From positions 67,411,666-67,475,665 of the forward strand of contig OY288251.1 of the NCBI GenBank assembly GCA_958450325.1: a stretch of DNA of 64,000 bases. Direction: 5' to 3'. The DNA is from Agrostemma githago. Taxonomy: Eukaryota > Streptophyta > Magnoliopsida > Caryophyllales > Caryophyllaceae. Below, one piece after another: positions 1 to 12,639 of this stretch (position 1 is the first letter of the stretch; each line of letters starts with the position of its first letter). Below the pieces are notes generated by a model. The model ran no database searches. It was not told where the DNA came from and was given only the letters and a program-made list of their open reading frames with translations. Position numbers and translations under genes: made by a program.

Positions 1-215
1 GGGGCTGAGTTTTTGACCGTTTCAAAAGTGGAAAATGCAAATGCAATTTGCTGTTAAATACTAGAAGATCGATCACTTTCTTCTTCTTCTTCTTCGCAAC
101 TCACAAACGACCCACTAAATCCTTTGTCTCTCTAATTATCTCATCACTTAATTTTGTTCATCATATTCATTTACTACGAGTACTTCTTAGGGTTTTTGTC
201 GCCATTAATAATTAA

Positions 216-3200
216 ATGTCAACCTCTAAATCCCAACTTCATTTATCCCAATTCGAGGACAAGGATCACCATGAACAAATCATCTCCGATTCCTTCATTT
301 GCTGTGTTTGTTTGTAAGTTTCCATTCTTATCTTCCAATTTGGCAATTTATTCCTTGATCGAATTTTTTCTCTGATGCACCATCTCTTCTTACAAGATCA
401 CTAATTCTTACCGTATATGAGACGGTTTTTGGCGAGTAATCTGTTACTCCATATGTTAAACTCTACGTTATACATTGATTGGGAAAAGCTGTCATTTGGG
501 ATATAATAAAGGGTAATTGGGGAATGAAATATGTTTGTGAATTTGAATGAATGTTGATACAGTACCTAAACCCACCATCAAAGCCCTGTTTTAGTAGGAG
601 ACTAGGCCCTCTTTTTCCGCTTATTTTCAGCCCGCTTCAATTAACTTCAACCATTGTTAAGTTAAGTTAGAGGTTTAATCTAGTTAATTTTAGCTTGTCT
701 GACGCAATTTGTAATTCATTTTACTTTGGTACTCTCTTTTGAAAGGAGTGTTGCTGATCGAAAGTAATTTCATTTTGTAGGGATCTCCTTTACAAGCCTA
801 TTGTATTGGGTATGCCTGCCATTTTCTTTTTTTCAAAAAAAAATTACTCTTTGATGTTAGCATCATGAACTGATGAGTCTTGGTTGTTGGGCAGAATGCG
901 GGCACATTTCCTGCTTTTGGTGCGTTCATAGATCCATGGATCCTTGTCATCAATCTCGTTGCCCCATTTGTAGAAATCCGTATCATTACTTCCCTACTAT
1001 CTGTGGAAGGCTACATTTTCTTCTTGTAAAAATGTATCCCCTTGCTTACAAAAGAAGGGAACAGCAGATTCTTGGTAAGATGCCAGATCCGAAATTTGTG
1101 TTATCTTGTCGTTTACCTCACTTATATATCCGTTGTTTGTTAGAATCACCGTTGCACTGAACCCAAAAACTTTAACTCAAGTTTCCCTGTTGAATGTCAC
1201 CACAAAAAATAAGGATTTCCTACTCTTTCCACTGTTTATGCTGGTGTCTGACTACCCTGTTGTGGTTCACACTATATATGTTAGCTTTTGAGTTGTACCG
1301 TCATGATTCGAGTTAGGAAGCTTCTATGTTAATATTCGTCGTTAAGTACACTTATGATTATGTATTATGGTCTGTGGTTAAGCTTCTGGGTGTGCTTTGT
1401 TCTCTTAAAGGTTGCTGACTCACTGTCGGGGTTGTGGAAGCATTTATAAGTTCCTGGCAGATATGAATACTTCTAGACATTTAAGCCGGTGCTGGGCAAA
1501 ACATCGCTATGTTTATACGGATTCAGAATTAAATAATTTGTGATTTCCATTATGACTCGTAGTCATTGAGACATGAGGGTAATGCTATGTTCTTATGTTG
1601 TATCGACCTCTTGTTGTTAGTAGAAGACAGATTGCTTACATGGGGAAGTGGGATCCGTAGTTGCTTTTTGGTTAAAGACTTATCTCAAGCATACAATTCA
1701 TAATCAACTTTAAAGGTGTGTGATTGTGTGGTGTATTAGTTTCCACATTAAATGTTCTTGTAACATTGAATAGTTTTTATGAATTCTTCAGGGGAGGAAG
1801 AGACGAGAGGGATCTTCTCACCTCAATTAGGTGAGCAAGAGATCAAAAAGATTGGAAGACATAAACCTTCTCACAGTGTCAGTAATTTGTGTGAGGTGCC
1901 TTCATCCACATGCATCATGAAGCAAGACAAAGATGGTTTGCAACTTAATACTATAGATTATGCAACTGCTATCAAGGAAAGTAGTCCGACAGCTAATACG
2001 TATGGTAGAAGTTGCAAGAGTGTTTCAATAGCTGACTTACTCTGTCCGGCTTGCAACCAACTTCTTTATCACCCCAGAGTTTTAGATTGTGGCCATGGTA
2101 CCAACTTACCCTTTTTCATGATTTTTATTCCCATTACAAAATGTATAGAGAAGAGGATGTATGAATTTTTCTCAAGTGCTTCTTTTTGTGACGAGTGAGG
2201 ACTCTTCATGTTTTTGGCCTTTTTGTATGTGGTCTTTATCATGGTGATGGGTTGTTTGATGCATATGTTTTTTATGTTTTTGTGGCCAGTGTTGTGTGAA
2301 GCTTGCATTGTCGTTTCAGAAGATGCTGTAAACATCTGTGAAGTTTGTGAAATCCCACTTCCAAGGGACTGTCCGAACATTTGTGTCGAGCTGAATAATT
2401 TCGTGGAGGAACAGTTTCCTGATGCATTCGCACTGCGAAAAAAAAATATTGAAGAATTGCAGTCACAATTTCAGCATAAAAATCCATCTTCCCGTATGAC
2501 TTTCATCTTGTGCATCTCCTTTCTCTATAAAAGTAGTTTATGCAATGGTATCGGAGGCAGGGGTGCTTGCAACTCCCAAGTTGTTCGCCCAATGTCAAAG
2601 CGTTGAAGGGAAATTTCAAGTGGATGGCCTACCACCGCTAGTTCACTTGTTATGTGTCTAACACGAGAGAGTGTCTATTGACCCATGAGGGGACACACCA
2701 AAAAACTCCTCTCAAACCTCAAAGGCTCACATGGTTTCACCATACGCAGATTTACGTCAAATGTTACTCAATTTTTCAAACTTAAAATCCTATGAGTACA
2801 AGCTAAGTGCCATAGGCCCATATGTTAGGCTAGACCAAGGCAATTCATGTTGGACCTTTTAGTTAGCTTAGAGTTCCTTAGACACTCTAGGCCATCCTTT
2901 TACGCCAATGTGTTGGCTAGGATACTTATGTTATTGCGGTTGATGTTTGCTTTCAGTTTCTACTTCCAAAAAATCTGCCAAGAATGAAATGGAGTTGCGT
3001 GTGAGCGAAGAGAATCTCTTACCATGGTGGAGAGAGTATGGTTCAAAACTCCATGTCGCTACTGGTTGTGATCATTGTGGAGTAAGTCTCTCATTCCTTT
3101 TATTTTGTCTTCACTTTCATAATCCATCCATCTCATTCAATTGTCTACCTCCGATTAAAATGCCTCACTAAAAGTTAAAAAAAACTGTGTTGGCCATTTC

Positions 3201-3700
3201 TGTTTCTTAATATAAAAGTGTCATTTGATTCTTAATATGAACGAAATGGAGAGGCTTATTTGACATTCCGACAACACGATTTGTGTATGACCATGCAGAT
3301 GTACCCGATAGTGGGAGATAGATATAAATGTCAAGACTGTGTGGAAAGAATAGGGTTTGACCTTTGTGAAGAATGTTACAACACTCGTTCGAAGCGCCCA
3401 GGCCGCTTTAACCAGCAGCATACTTCAGATCATAAATTCAAGCTTCTGAAGCCGCCGCAGATTCCAGTTAGCTTACTTTTCCGACTTGTTGGAGGACACA
3501 TAGTAGGCCGCTCTGGAACTCCGGGTGCTGTTACTGATGTGGAAGACTCTGATGATGGCTGGACTGCCCTTGATTCTACTTATGATGGAGTTGATGACAT
3601 CCTTGACGGTTCTTTGTCTGTGGAATTTAGTGAGGCCTTAACTCAAGCTCACCATGATAGTGATGGTGAGCATCAGGGAGATGATTCACCTTCAACATGA
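216..3700 (+). CDS. PRT1: E3 ubiquitin-protein ligase PRT1 (N-degron recognin, two RINGs plus ZZ finger)
   Basis: Seven exons: 216-313, 781-809, 895-1074, 1792-2097, 2290-2493, 2957-3081, 3299-3700; together 1,344 nt, 447 aa, in frame throughout with GT-AG borders. Visible domains: RING-HC 1 at residues 29-68 (C29, C32, C44, H46, C49, C52, C65, C68), a second RING from C187/C190, and a ZZ finger at about 303-340 containing GCDHCGMYPIVGDRY. Order, spacing and length match Arabidopsis PRT1 (about 410 aa), the plant E3 ligase that recognises bulky aromatic N-terminal residues and ubiquitinates the substrate for proteasomal decay. The start is the first ATG in frame with RING 1. Exon 2 is only 29 nt, so an automatic gene finder could miss it. 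The 5' leader is CTT-rich (about 78-97), and AATAAA at 3841 is a plausible poly(A) signal. Identity comes from remembered family sequence, not a search. Confidence 0.93.
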
Positions 3701-4478
3701 TCGATCATCCATCAAGAAAGAGATGAGATGCGAGAAATGAGAAAATGGATATCAACTCGATTCACTGTGAATGAGTACGCCACGCATTGACGCCTGAAAT
3801 CGCATTGTGAGTTTGTTAACATATTGTTTGTAAATGAGGGAATAAAATTTGAATTTGTTATGCGTGAAGGAAATGTATCATAATGTTCATCACTGTTCTA
3901 TCTTTTTCATAATATTTCAATGTTTTTGTTTATCCTTGGATTTTTCGTTCACTCTATATCCTTGTAAACAGTTAGTTGTATTGGGTCAGCAATTGGGAAG
4001 ACCACAAATGAGAAACCCAATGTGAACATTGTTGATAGAATCCTTGATCACTCTAATACTACTCCCGTCTCCCTGGGTTCGATCTCTACTTTCCTACTGC
4101 ATTATGTTGTTGGTAAGACGTAGGGTTATCTTTGACAAGGATGCGAAAATCCTCATCACACAATGTCTCGTTTTCTTCCGATTTTATTTCCGTGTACTCT
4201 TCACGATTCAATTTCAACATAATGTCCTTTGAAAGTGAAAGATGAAGAGAAATGTTTAGGATTTTATTTGACTGAATCTTATCTTAAATAATGGGTCAGT
4301 TATAATCCTATTCGAGTTTTTAGTAGAAATCTAAAACCAAACTCGTCCCATTTACTGACTTAAGACCTTGTTCTTTCTCAACTGAAACTTGAACTCAACT
4401 GAAAAGAACCTTCCCCCTCTACGATATTTGATTCCGGTTTTGTTAATTAATAATAATAATAAAAGGGTACCCTGAAGA

Positions 4479-4567
4479 GATGGGCCAAACCAAACCAAAC
4501 CAAGTTAGAAGAAAAGAAAGCCCAGAATGGAAGAAAGAAAGAATCCGTGAAGAGCATTAAACCCTAG
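4479..4567 (+). promoter_or_regulatory. Ribosomal-protein promoter motifs: site II plus telo-box
   Basis: Upstream of RPL13A there is TGGGCC at 4481-4486, GCCCA (reverse site II core) at 4520-4524, and the telo-box AAACCCTAG at 4559-4567, 79 bp before the ATG. Site II (TGGGCY) with a telo-box is the known promoter arrangement of plant ribosomal-protein genes, giving high expression in dividing cells. The motifs are seen directly; their function here is inferred from the family. Confidence 0.75.
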
Positions 4568-4645
4568 TAGTAGTAGTAGTATACAAATCCCCAGCATTCC
4601 ATTTCAACAACACCATAGTCCATAGCCAGCCGGGGGAGGTAAAAA

Positions 4646-6230
4646 ATGGTGTCAGGATCAGGAGTGATGAGGAAAAGGGTGGTGGTGGACTCCCGCCACC
4701 ACATGTGCGGCCGCCTTGCTTCTGTGGTGGCCAAGGAACTCCTCTCCGGCCAGAAGGTGGTGGTCGTCCGATGCGAGGAGATCGCCCTTTCCGGCGGCCT
4801 TGTCCGTCAGAAGATGAAGTACCTCCGCTTTCTTCGCAAACGCATGAACACCAAACCCTCTCATGGCCCCATTCATTTCCGCGCTCCTTCTAAGATCTTC
4901 TGGAGGACTGTTCGTGGGTACCAATTCTCCTCCTTCTCCTCCTTCTATTTCATCTTTTGTTTCGTTTCAATTGTGTGATAATGGGGTTGATTGTCTAGTT
5001 TCGTAAATCGTAACCCAAATTCTCGTATGAGACGGTCTTGTCATTACTCATTATCATTCACTGTGTTTGTAATGGGTAGTCTTAGGGACAATTGATGTTA
5101 TCATGTTATGTTTCTAATCAAAGTTAAACAAATGACTGGGACGGACGGAGGGAGTGCACATTTGTTATCTGGAAACGGGGTTGTTTCAGTTGTGAGTGTA
5201 CTTTGATCAAAGTTAAACAATTGATTGCGGCGGAGTTGAATTGATCAACGGTTTGAGTTTGTTTTTAGGGTTGGTTTAAGTAGTTATCTGAATTTGGGGG
5301 TGTGTAAATTTGATTGCTTGGATATATATATATAGGATGATTCCACACAAGACCAAGAGAGGAGCTGCTGCATTGGCCAGGCTCAAGGTTTACGAAGGTG
5401 TTCCCCCACCTTACGACAAGGTCAAGCGTATGGTTGTCCCCGATGCTCTTAAGTGAGTGCCTTCCTTCCTTCTTCACCTCTCGTGTTTTATCGACCAATA
5501 GGAGCTGTCTAACCACTGACGAGTCCATTTTTTATTGGATAAATGATTGGTTGTGTTGGTTTTGTGCAGGGTGTTGAGGCTCCAAAAGGGCCACAAGTAC
5601 TGTTTGTTAGGCCGTCTTTCCAAGGAAGTCGGATGGAACCATTATGATACCATCAGGGTATGTCACCTTGTTTCTTGATTTTTGGTTTGTTGGCTATCTA
5701 ACTCTTGGGTTCAGTCAACTTTACTTGGTATTAGGTCCATTTGTCTAACTAGTGGCTGAAACAGAGCCTTGGTAATGCTAGACTTTCGCTAGTTAATGCA
5801 ACTAGTTTAGCTTTATCGTGACACCTTGTTTTGATCGCCTCTAGGTAAGCCGGTTTGAGAATGGGTAGCTTTTTTTTAAAAAAAAATGAAGCAAAGGAGG
5901 ATTATGAGCCATTTTGATTCAATTCACTGTCAATCATGGACATATTTGCCTCGTATTTTAACAACCTTGCAATAGTTATTACTGTTGTCATAAGTCACCC
6001 TTTTTTTTTGAATCCCCTGTTTTAGACCTTCAGTTTTTACATTATCTTGGCCTGACAAAAGTGACAATGCTGTTGGTGGTAAACAGGAGCTGGAGGAGAA
6101 GAGAAAGGAGAGATCCAAGGTTGCCTACGAAAGGAAGAAACAGATCGCCAGACTGAGACTGAAGGCGGAAAAGGTCGCGGAAGAGAAGCTTGGAGCTGAG
6201 TTAGACATTCTTGCTCCTGTTAAGTATTGA
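4646..6230 (+). CDS. RPL13A: 60S ribosomal protein L13a (uL13)
   Basis: Four exons: 4646-4917, 5336-5452, 5570-5657, 6087-6230; 621 nt, 206 aa, the usual length for plant L13a. The protein begins MVSGSG and ends LAPVKY, as plant L13a does, and contains the conserved stretches GRLASVVAKELLSGQ, FRAPSKIFWRTVRG, MVVPDALKVLRLQ and GWNHYDTIR, then a basic C-terminal helix. It is a structural protein of the large cytosolic ribosomal subunit. All introns are GT-AG. It lies 0.95 kb downstream of PRT1 on the same strand and has its own promoter motifs (site II and telo-box), so it is an independent transcription unit. No defects seen. Confidence 0.97.
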
Positions 6231-7223
6231 TCATCTTCGCAGTTTTGAGAAGGATACATCAGATTTCTTATGTATTAGAGCCTTGTGTTTTAAAAATGTT
6301 TAAATCTATTTTTCTTCGTTGTGCTCTACTAGTGTTTGTGTTACTGACTTTCAGTGCTAAGACATTTATCATAATTTCCGTCTTTTATTCCAAATTTCCC
6401 CGTAAACATGGCTAATTTGAGACTTGAGCTCGAAATGCTTAAGATCTCTGTTAGACTCGGTAATTCAAGATATGATGTGCTAGAGGATTTGCGATGATTA
6501 TGTTCATCCAAAATTACCGTAGTTAAACAAATGAGTAGACCTGTAAAAGCGAATGACCAAACTCGTGAGGTTGAACTGATTTTACACAGTTCTCAGTACA
6601 GTTGCATTAATCTGGCATATTAGGCATTTTTGCACTCTGCAGTAATTGATGTCAGCAGCTGAAATTCAGAACTTGCATTTGTAGTCTTCTCTTGTAGTTT
6701 CTTGTAAATTTTACATATGCTTGATGCTCAACATGTTTATCCAAGAAACACGGTCACATGTTGCATCGTCAACACGAAGTTGAATTGCTTCCACATCTTT
6801 TATACAGCAAAATAAAAGTTTACAGCCATAACAGAAGCAAGAGATACTGATACTTCGGTTCCTTACTCGAAGAACAAAGATCAAGATGTACAATGGTATA
6901 TAATCAAGCTTTCATCTGACCTTTCGTGTGTACAGGTACATTGTGCACCACTGCTGGCATTATCACAGATCACTGAGACTGATCATCCTTCATCCATCAA
7001 TTACAAACTGTTTTCCTCCTGAAGAATACTCCGTATATATTTCATCTCAGGCAATACTGCTTGCCCAAAATAAGGAGAGAGCAGAATGCCAGTTCAAGAA
7101 AGGATAGAAACTACGACAGTAGTATCATAAATACTTAACAATGTTTAAAGCGACTGATTCTCGGTGCTCTACAACGTGAAGAATTAGAATATAAATGTAC
7201 TACGGGTCCGATTCTGAAAATGC

Positions 7224-10200
7224 CTATATAGAAGAATATCTTTCTCGCAAATAAAAGAATAGCGCCGTTGAAGCAGCGACTGCGTAAGGAAATATGGTCC
7301 AGATGCCCTGAATGGAGCAATATAGATGGGTTAATAACTTGCTCGTAATAAATAACAAGAAAACATGAATACTTGAGTTCTAGGCGGATCTTGATCCCGA
7401 CAAAGAATACAAAATCGGATTCGTTTCATTATAATCAGATCCGTCAGAGTTCCAAAGTTTAAAGTTTCAGACCCGAAGAGTCAGTAACGCGTGTTGCACT
7501 CTGAATTTGGTGAGAATTTAGTAAAATTGTCATCATCACTGGCACATAACTTACCACTACAGAAGCAACAGTAGCAACAGCAAACAAAGGGCGTTCTCTC
7601 AGCAAAAACCCGATGGCCAACTGCAACCACCACAAGGTTAACTGACCAAATTAGGGAGTGTTTACAGTCAATGTAAATGTTCCCTGAATGTCAAACTCCA
7701 GTCAAGCTAACAATACTAACCTGAATAGGTAGAGTGATCAGACCACCACAGCAAACCCCAGCGAAGAAACACTCAGGAGAAACCCCCTGCATTTACAAGC
7801 AAATAAATTATTTCAAAGATGTGCAAACAACAACAAATCCCCAATTTAGTCTCATAAGATATTACTGACTATTTTGAGAATAAGAAGTTGACTAACATAC
7901 CTTAAAATTAACATAATATCAGAGTTATCATGAACCTCCAAAAAATCAAACATTTGCACTAACTACTCTTTGAGCTCTATGGCATTTGAGTGAGGGGTGT
8001 AATAGGATATAAATTTATTGGTTGGACCTTAACTATTACCTTAAGGGTTTTGGTTGAGAAATCATCTAACATTAGCTTTGACCGCTATGTTGGAGTAGTA
8101 AGAAGTTAAAAGCCACAAAGACATTACCGACAGGCGACAGTAAATGATGGTTCAGTGATAAAAAAAAGTACTAACCATAGTTCCGGCAAGAAATGCTGTT
8201 GGATTCCTCACTCCAAGAGAGAAGCGCTCAACTGCATAAACCGGAGAATTACAAATTGAAAAGCAGGACTAGACAATGACGCCTTCACTCATAAAAGAAT
8301 ACGGAAAAGCAGAGTTCATGTATAAATATCTTTTCAAGTAAGCTTAATAAAAAACGTAGCAAAAGCGAAAACAGGATGATGATGAAATAGTCGATCTCAT
8401 TTTTAGGGAAAAGAAAAGTAATAGATTTATGAGGAAGTCTGACAAAATACCAAAGCCACTGAGATTGCCATATTTTTGAACAGCACGAGTAATCTTCACC
8501 AGCTTCTCTTTACCTATTCCTAGCTGCATACGTAAAGAGGGCATCTATAAGAATAACGAAGAATCAAGAAACACTTGCTTCATTCTTTTGAATTTCAAAT
8601 CGCACATGTTTTAAAAAAGAGGCAAGTGCGAACAGGTGGATGGACACTGGAAATATAGAAGTAAAAGGTTTGAATGACTTGAAAAGGAAAACGGCAGGAG
8701 TCCAAAGAAATGCAGGGAGTATCGAGCATACCTTTGAACAAACATCATCAGAAGCACCTGACTGCCTGAAAAGCTTACCGACATAGAATGGTATCATATC
8801 ACTGATGCAAACTCCCCTAAAAACAATCAGAATGTGTAAGAGGTTCGTTCAAACAGGTCATTTTTCTTGGAAATACGATAAGAAAGTGAGCGAGAGTCGG
8901 TTACCAGTACACCCACAAGACTGTAGATATAATGTATGGACCATTACTCGAGAAGGATTCAGCAAAAGACTGCCATGTCCCATCCAAACATAGTTTCCGC
9001 GCTAATGTAATGCCAACCTATTGTAAGAATGTCAATCAAGTCTCATGTCAAGGTATGGACTACACCCTCTATTAATTCGAGGCAACAAAAAAAAGTTCGA
9101 TTTTGAGACAGTTACATCAAGTTGGGAAATACATAATCCATAAAAACAGTCGTGTGAGTGTCAGCCCCGTTATTCACTCACATATTTCATCTCATATAAG
9201 TTTGGTTCACAAATAAGTGTACCGAATCTAAGTGAATGGAGGGAGTAAATGAATATAATGACGATCATGGCATGGTGCGTAGAATTCATAGATTGTAAAA
9301 CGGAAATACCAGCAGAAACAACAGACCCATATATTTAAGGCCTCTTCACTGATAAACAGCCCACATCCAGCAGCCATGAGCAACCAAAAATAGAGCCACC
9401 TGCAGAATGCAATTTCTTGAAAATCAAACAAAATGTATGAAACTACAGCATTCAAACGAGGCTTTGACTAAACATTATATCCTTCAGCAAAGGATCATTA
9501 TATGTACACACCCTGGAGCATATTCTGGAAGTACGACTCTGTGACCAAACGCTTTGAACGAGAAACCAACAGGTGTTGCCAAGCTGGAAGAAGATGGCAC
9601 ATCAGCTAGACGCTGGATTCCGATTCCAAGGGATGATCCAGTATTTTGCTGCTTGAGGCTAATAGACAGGAAAGTTACAGCTGCAGCCAATCCGAGGCCA
9701 ACTGCTAATTTTGCCAAAAAATAATTGTCTTTGCCATTATCTTCTTGTTTTTGGTCCTTTAACAACTCATTCACTCTATCAACTTCGTTTGAGGAATCGT
9801 CTGATTTTGCAGATTCATCAGCCCTATCGCCCTGTGATCGAAAGCTTCTAATCCTATTTACATGAAACAAGATATAACAGTTGAGGGAACAGTGTCATTG
9901 TGAATTGCTATACTGAAGAATTTGAGTGATACAATGCAGCTTCCTTGGTAGCCATCAATGACATTAAAGCCTAAGGAAATCACATGTGAAAGTATCCAAC
10001 TACAACATGAAGGAAAACAGTATGATTACTCTCAGTCATGCATCTACAATAGTACATAGTATTCAGCAAGCAGCATAATTAAGAGGCTGACAACAAATGA
10101 CAAATACACATCCTAAGACAACTCCCTTGCAAGCACGCTTAACTTATTTACACTTAACATGGAGAAGCCGAAAATAGAGTGCACGATAGTTGATGTGAGT

Positions 10201-10797
10201 AGTATATTGAAGCAGTAGTCATTTGAGTGTATCAATGACCTAAAGAGGAAGAAAATAGAATGTAAATTTTGTGACTCATATCAATCTCTCTCATTTAAAC
10301 ATTGCAACCAAGAGCTTAATATATTTATATCCTATGAGTGCCCCTCATTGGGATATCGAAGGCACGCTGGCTATGATACCACGTTAGATCGAAAGGTTTT
10401 AAAGTTTTGATTGAAATGTTTGATGTAATATAAGTATATATTATTCCCGTTGGTTTCTATATTCCAGCCTCTTAATTTCCCACCCGTTTTACATTCCTGA
10501 AGCTAATGAAATTAGTTGATGTTAGAGACACTTACATACATTGATACATAACATATAAGCATGTAAATGTGAATGGAAGAAAGAGAGAAAGGGTAGCTAG
10601 AAAAACCTGAAAAGGGTAGAAGAAGAAGAAGAAAAGAGAAAGAGAGGGGGTTTGGAGGCAGTGAAGGAGGTGGATGAAAGGTTGAGTAGTAAAGGTTGAG
10701 AAATGGGAAGATGGGTGGTAAGTGGAGCTACAAAAGCAGGGCGAAGAGAGAGGGAGAGGAGAAGTGGTGGTACTGCTGCCATTGAAGAAGAAGACAT
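7224..10797 (-). CDS. Plastid-targeted membrane protein, probably DedA/SNARE-associated (VTT) family
   Basis: Ten minus-strand exons: 10607-10797, 9512-9853, 9327-9399, 8905-9017, 8732-8816, 8451-8523, 8176-8231, 7721-7786, 7555-7620, 7224-7307; 1,149 nt, 382 aa. Every intron is GT-AG and phases agree. The first 65 residues are Ser/Leu/Pro-rich with almost no acidic residues, like a chloroplast transit peptide. An acidic linker follows, then hydrophobic segments (residues about 110-130, WLYFWLLMAAGCGLFI, YIISTVLWVYWGVCI, and two near the C-terminus). The stretch ERFSLGVRNPTAFLAG resembles the R-x-x-P...AG core of DedA/SNARE-associated Golgi proteins, which are lipid scramblases or transporters; that family call is an inference. 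An in-frame ATG at about 10851 would add 18 residues, but the internal one at 10797 gives a better transit peptide. At exon 9 a strong GTAAGT donor was preferred over read-through into the intron. Confidence 0.62.
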
Positions 10798-10897
10798 TTT
10801 ATCTGCAATCAGTGAAGCTTTGTTTGTTGTTTCTAGTGATTGACTAGTCAATCAATCAAAAACAAGAGTAGGGAGTACTCGTATATATGTAGTACAG

Positions 10898-10933
10898 GAT
10901 GCTGATGCTGATGCTGATGCTGATGCTGATGCT
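10898..10933. repeat. Hexanucleotide microsatellite (GATGCT)6
   Basis: Six perfect tandem copies of GATGCT. They lie 100 bp upstream of the start codon of the plastid membrane protein gene, probably in its promoter or leader. Confidence 0.9.
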
Positions 10934-11852
10934 CTGAAACTGAGGCTTCAATCTCAACTGCTGCCATACTACTACTCCTACAGTCGTACTACTTCAAGTG
11001 AAGTGAAGTGAAGAGAGGGATGGGGCATTGTATTGGGGCCGCATAGAAGATAGTTGAAGCAACTAGAAAGGGTACAACTTGGAGTGCATACCACGAAAAC
11101 ATTTACTACTCCGTATGTGATTTCTAGTCATTTACAGTTTCCACCCAACTCTGATTTTTTCCGGCTTCTCCTCCCTCCACTTCATTCTCTTTTTACTTGG
11201 GCTTTTGTACCTTGTCATTTCATGCTTTCCTCATCCTACGGAGTACGAGTACTCTCTAACATTTAAAACGTATATGGACCGACCTAGTGGTTACTGGTTA
11301 GCTTCATCATAGTACAACAAGTTTTTATTTCCCACATTTTTTTCCAGACATGTCTTTCAATTAGTAATATACGGAGTCTAACTTCAATTTTTAGAGAACC
11401 TAAATCATTTTTTACCACGTATATAATCATCATACAAATCATAATTGGGTTGTCAGTCCTAAATGCATTCTCGTGATTTTAATGTTTAGACGGTTGTAGT
11501 CGTAATTTCCCCTAGTTTTAGTCACCCAAATAATTCATGAACAATAATTAATTAAGTTGAAAATTATAAAGTACTCACTATTAATTGATTAGGGGCAAAA
11601 GAGGAAAAATAAAAATAAAAAAGTGTGGTACTTGGGTAAAAGGTGAACCCCGTGCGAAAACTGCGAATGTGCGATAGTGGTGTACTAGTATATTAAAACA
11701 TGTCAGTACACACTACTTCCTGCAACACTGTTTGCTACCAAAAATGCTGCTCAGAAGTCTGACTAACTACTACAAGCATTCAGTTGCCCTGCATAATAGA
11801 AAACACATTCATCTACACCTTCATGTCTGAAATGGAAACTCTAAAACTACTG
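10934..11852. other. Intergenic: promoter of the plastid membrane protein gene and 3' flank of RDM1
   Basis: No coding sequence is supported here. The stretch contains several ACTCCGTA-type motifs (about 11106, 11237, 11371) and A/T-rich sequence. Its left part must hold the promoter of the plastid membrane protein gene and its right part the 3' UTR of RDM1, as both genes read leftwards. Confidence 0.5.
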
Positions 11853-12635
11853 TCACATTATTTTAGGGAAGACAGGGTCGATATATGCATGATACACAGG
11901 GTCCTGCATCCACAGTCTGCACAGCTGATGATACGATGCTGTGCGTCTATGAACGTCCTCGATCAGCCAGATGGTTGATTCTGCTTTCAGAGGATGAACA
12001 ACAGTGTCCAATGACCGATAATCATCGCAAGTTTCAAATCGACCCTGGTCCCACTGCTTAAGGAGGATATTTGTGAGATAGTGGAGGGGCTGTCCATATA
12101 ATTCCTTCAAAGATTTGGCCAGTCCCGTCCATGAATTACATAAGATGACTGATCCACGGTTCTTTGGTATTGGGACCTTGTTCATGTATTCCTGATACAT
12201 TTTCGCCCTTCTAAGTACCGAACCTGCATCATATTAGGAGCATGTTCAATATGAACAAGACTTGTCCAGGAGAAGGTTAGGCTAGCCCATCCATCCAAAC
12301 ACAATAAACAATGCATTTTTGAAATTTTATATTGTATTTGACAAGTTCGTTAAACCATCTCAAACCTGTGGGCCATTCAAAATATGTTAGGGGTCGGCTT
12401 GCATTCGACCAAGCCTGCAACTGATTACCCTTCAAATTGCAAACAAAGAATTTTGTGCACAACCAACTTTGTGATCCAAAACACCGTGTTACGTACCTTC
12501 AGTTGATTTCAAACTAGCAGGCTGAGTAATCTTGGCTTCGGGATTTAGATTATGAGCAGACGGGTTGCCATCTACTTCCATATCTTTCTCATCATCTGAT
12601 GATACAAGATCCACCTGGTCGTTCACTGTAGACAT
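11853..12635 (-). CDS. RDM1: RDM1, RNA-directed DNA methylation protein (DDR complex)
   Basis: Two coding exons on the minus strand, 12497-12635 and 11853-12223; 510 nt, 169 aa (Arabidopsis RDM1 is 163 aa). The first exon is an acidic variable region with SSDDEKDMEVDG. The second holds the conserved fold: RRAKMYQEYM, QPLHYLTNILLKQWDQ, HPLKAESTIWLIEDVHR and LWMQDPVYHAYIDPVFP. RDM1 joins DRD1 and DMS3 in the nuclear DDR complex, which helps Pol V make scaffold transcripts, and links AGO4 with DRM2. The start is the ATG opening MSTVNDQVD; codons upstream in frame look like leader. A strong donor at 13801/13800 points to a non-coding first exon at about 13801-13950 and a 5' UTR intron of about 1.1 kb; its acceptor, near 12660, is uncertain. 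Confidence 0.9.
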
Positions 12636-12639
12636 CTTA

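Noticed and set aside
2500..2956. Extension of PRT1 exon 5 through 2606
   Set aside because: The open frame continues past 2493 but departs from PRT1; the GT donor at 2494 joins to the exon at 2957 in frame.
7440..7560. Read-through C-terminus for the plastid membrane protein
   Set aside because: The frame continues past exon 9 to a stop, but a strong GTAAGT donor and a family-like last exon at 7224-7307 fit better.
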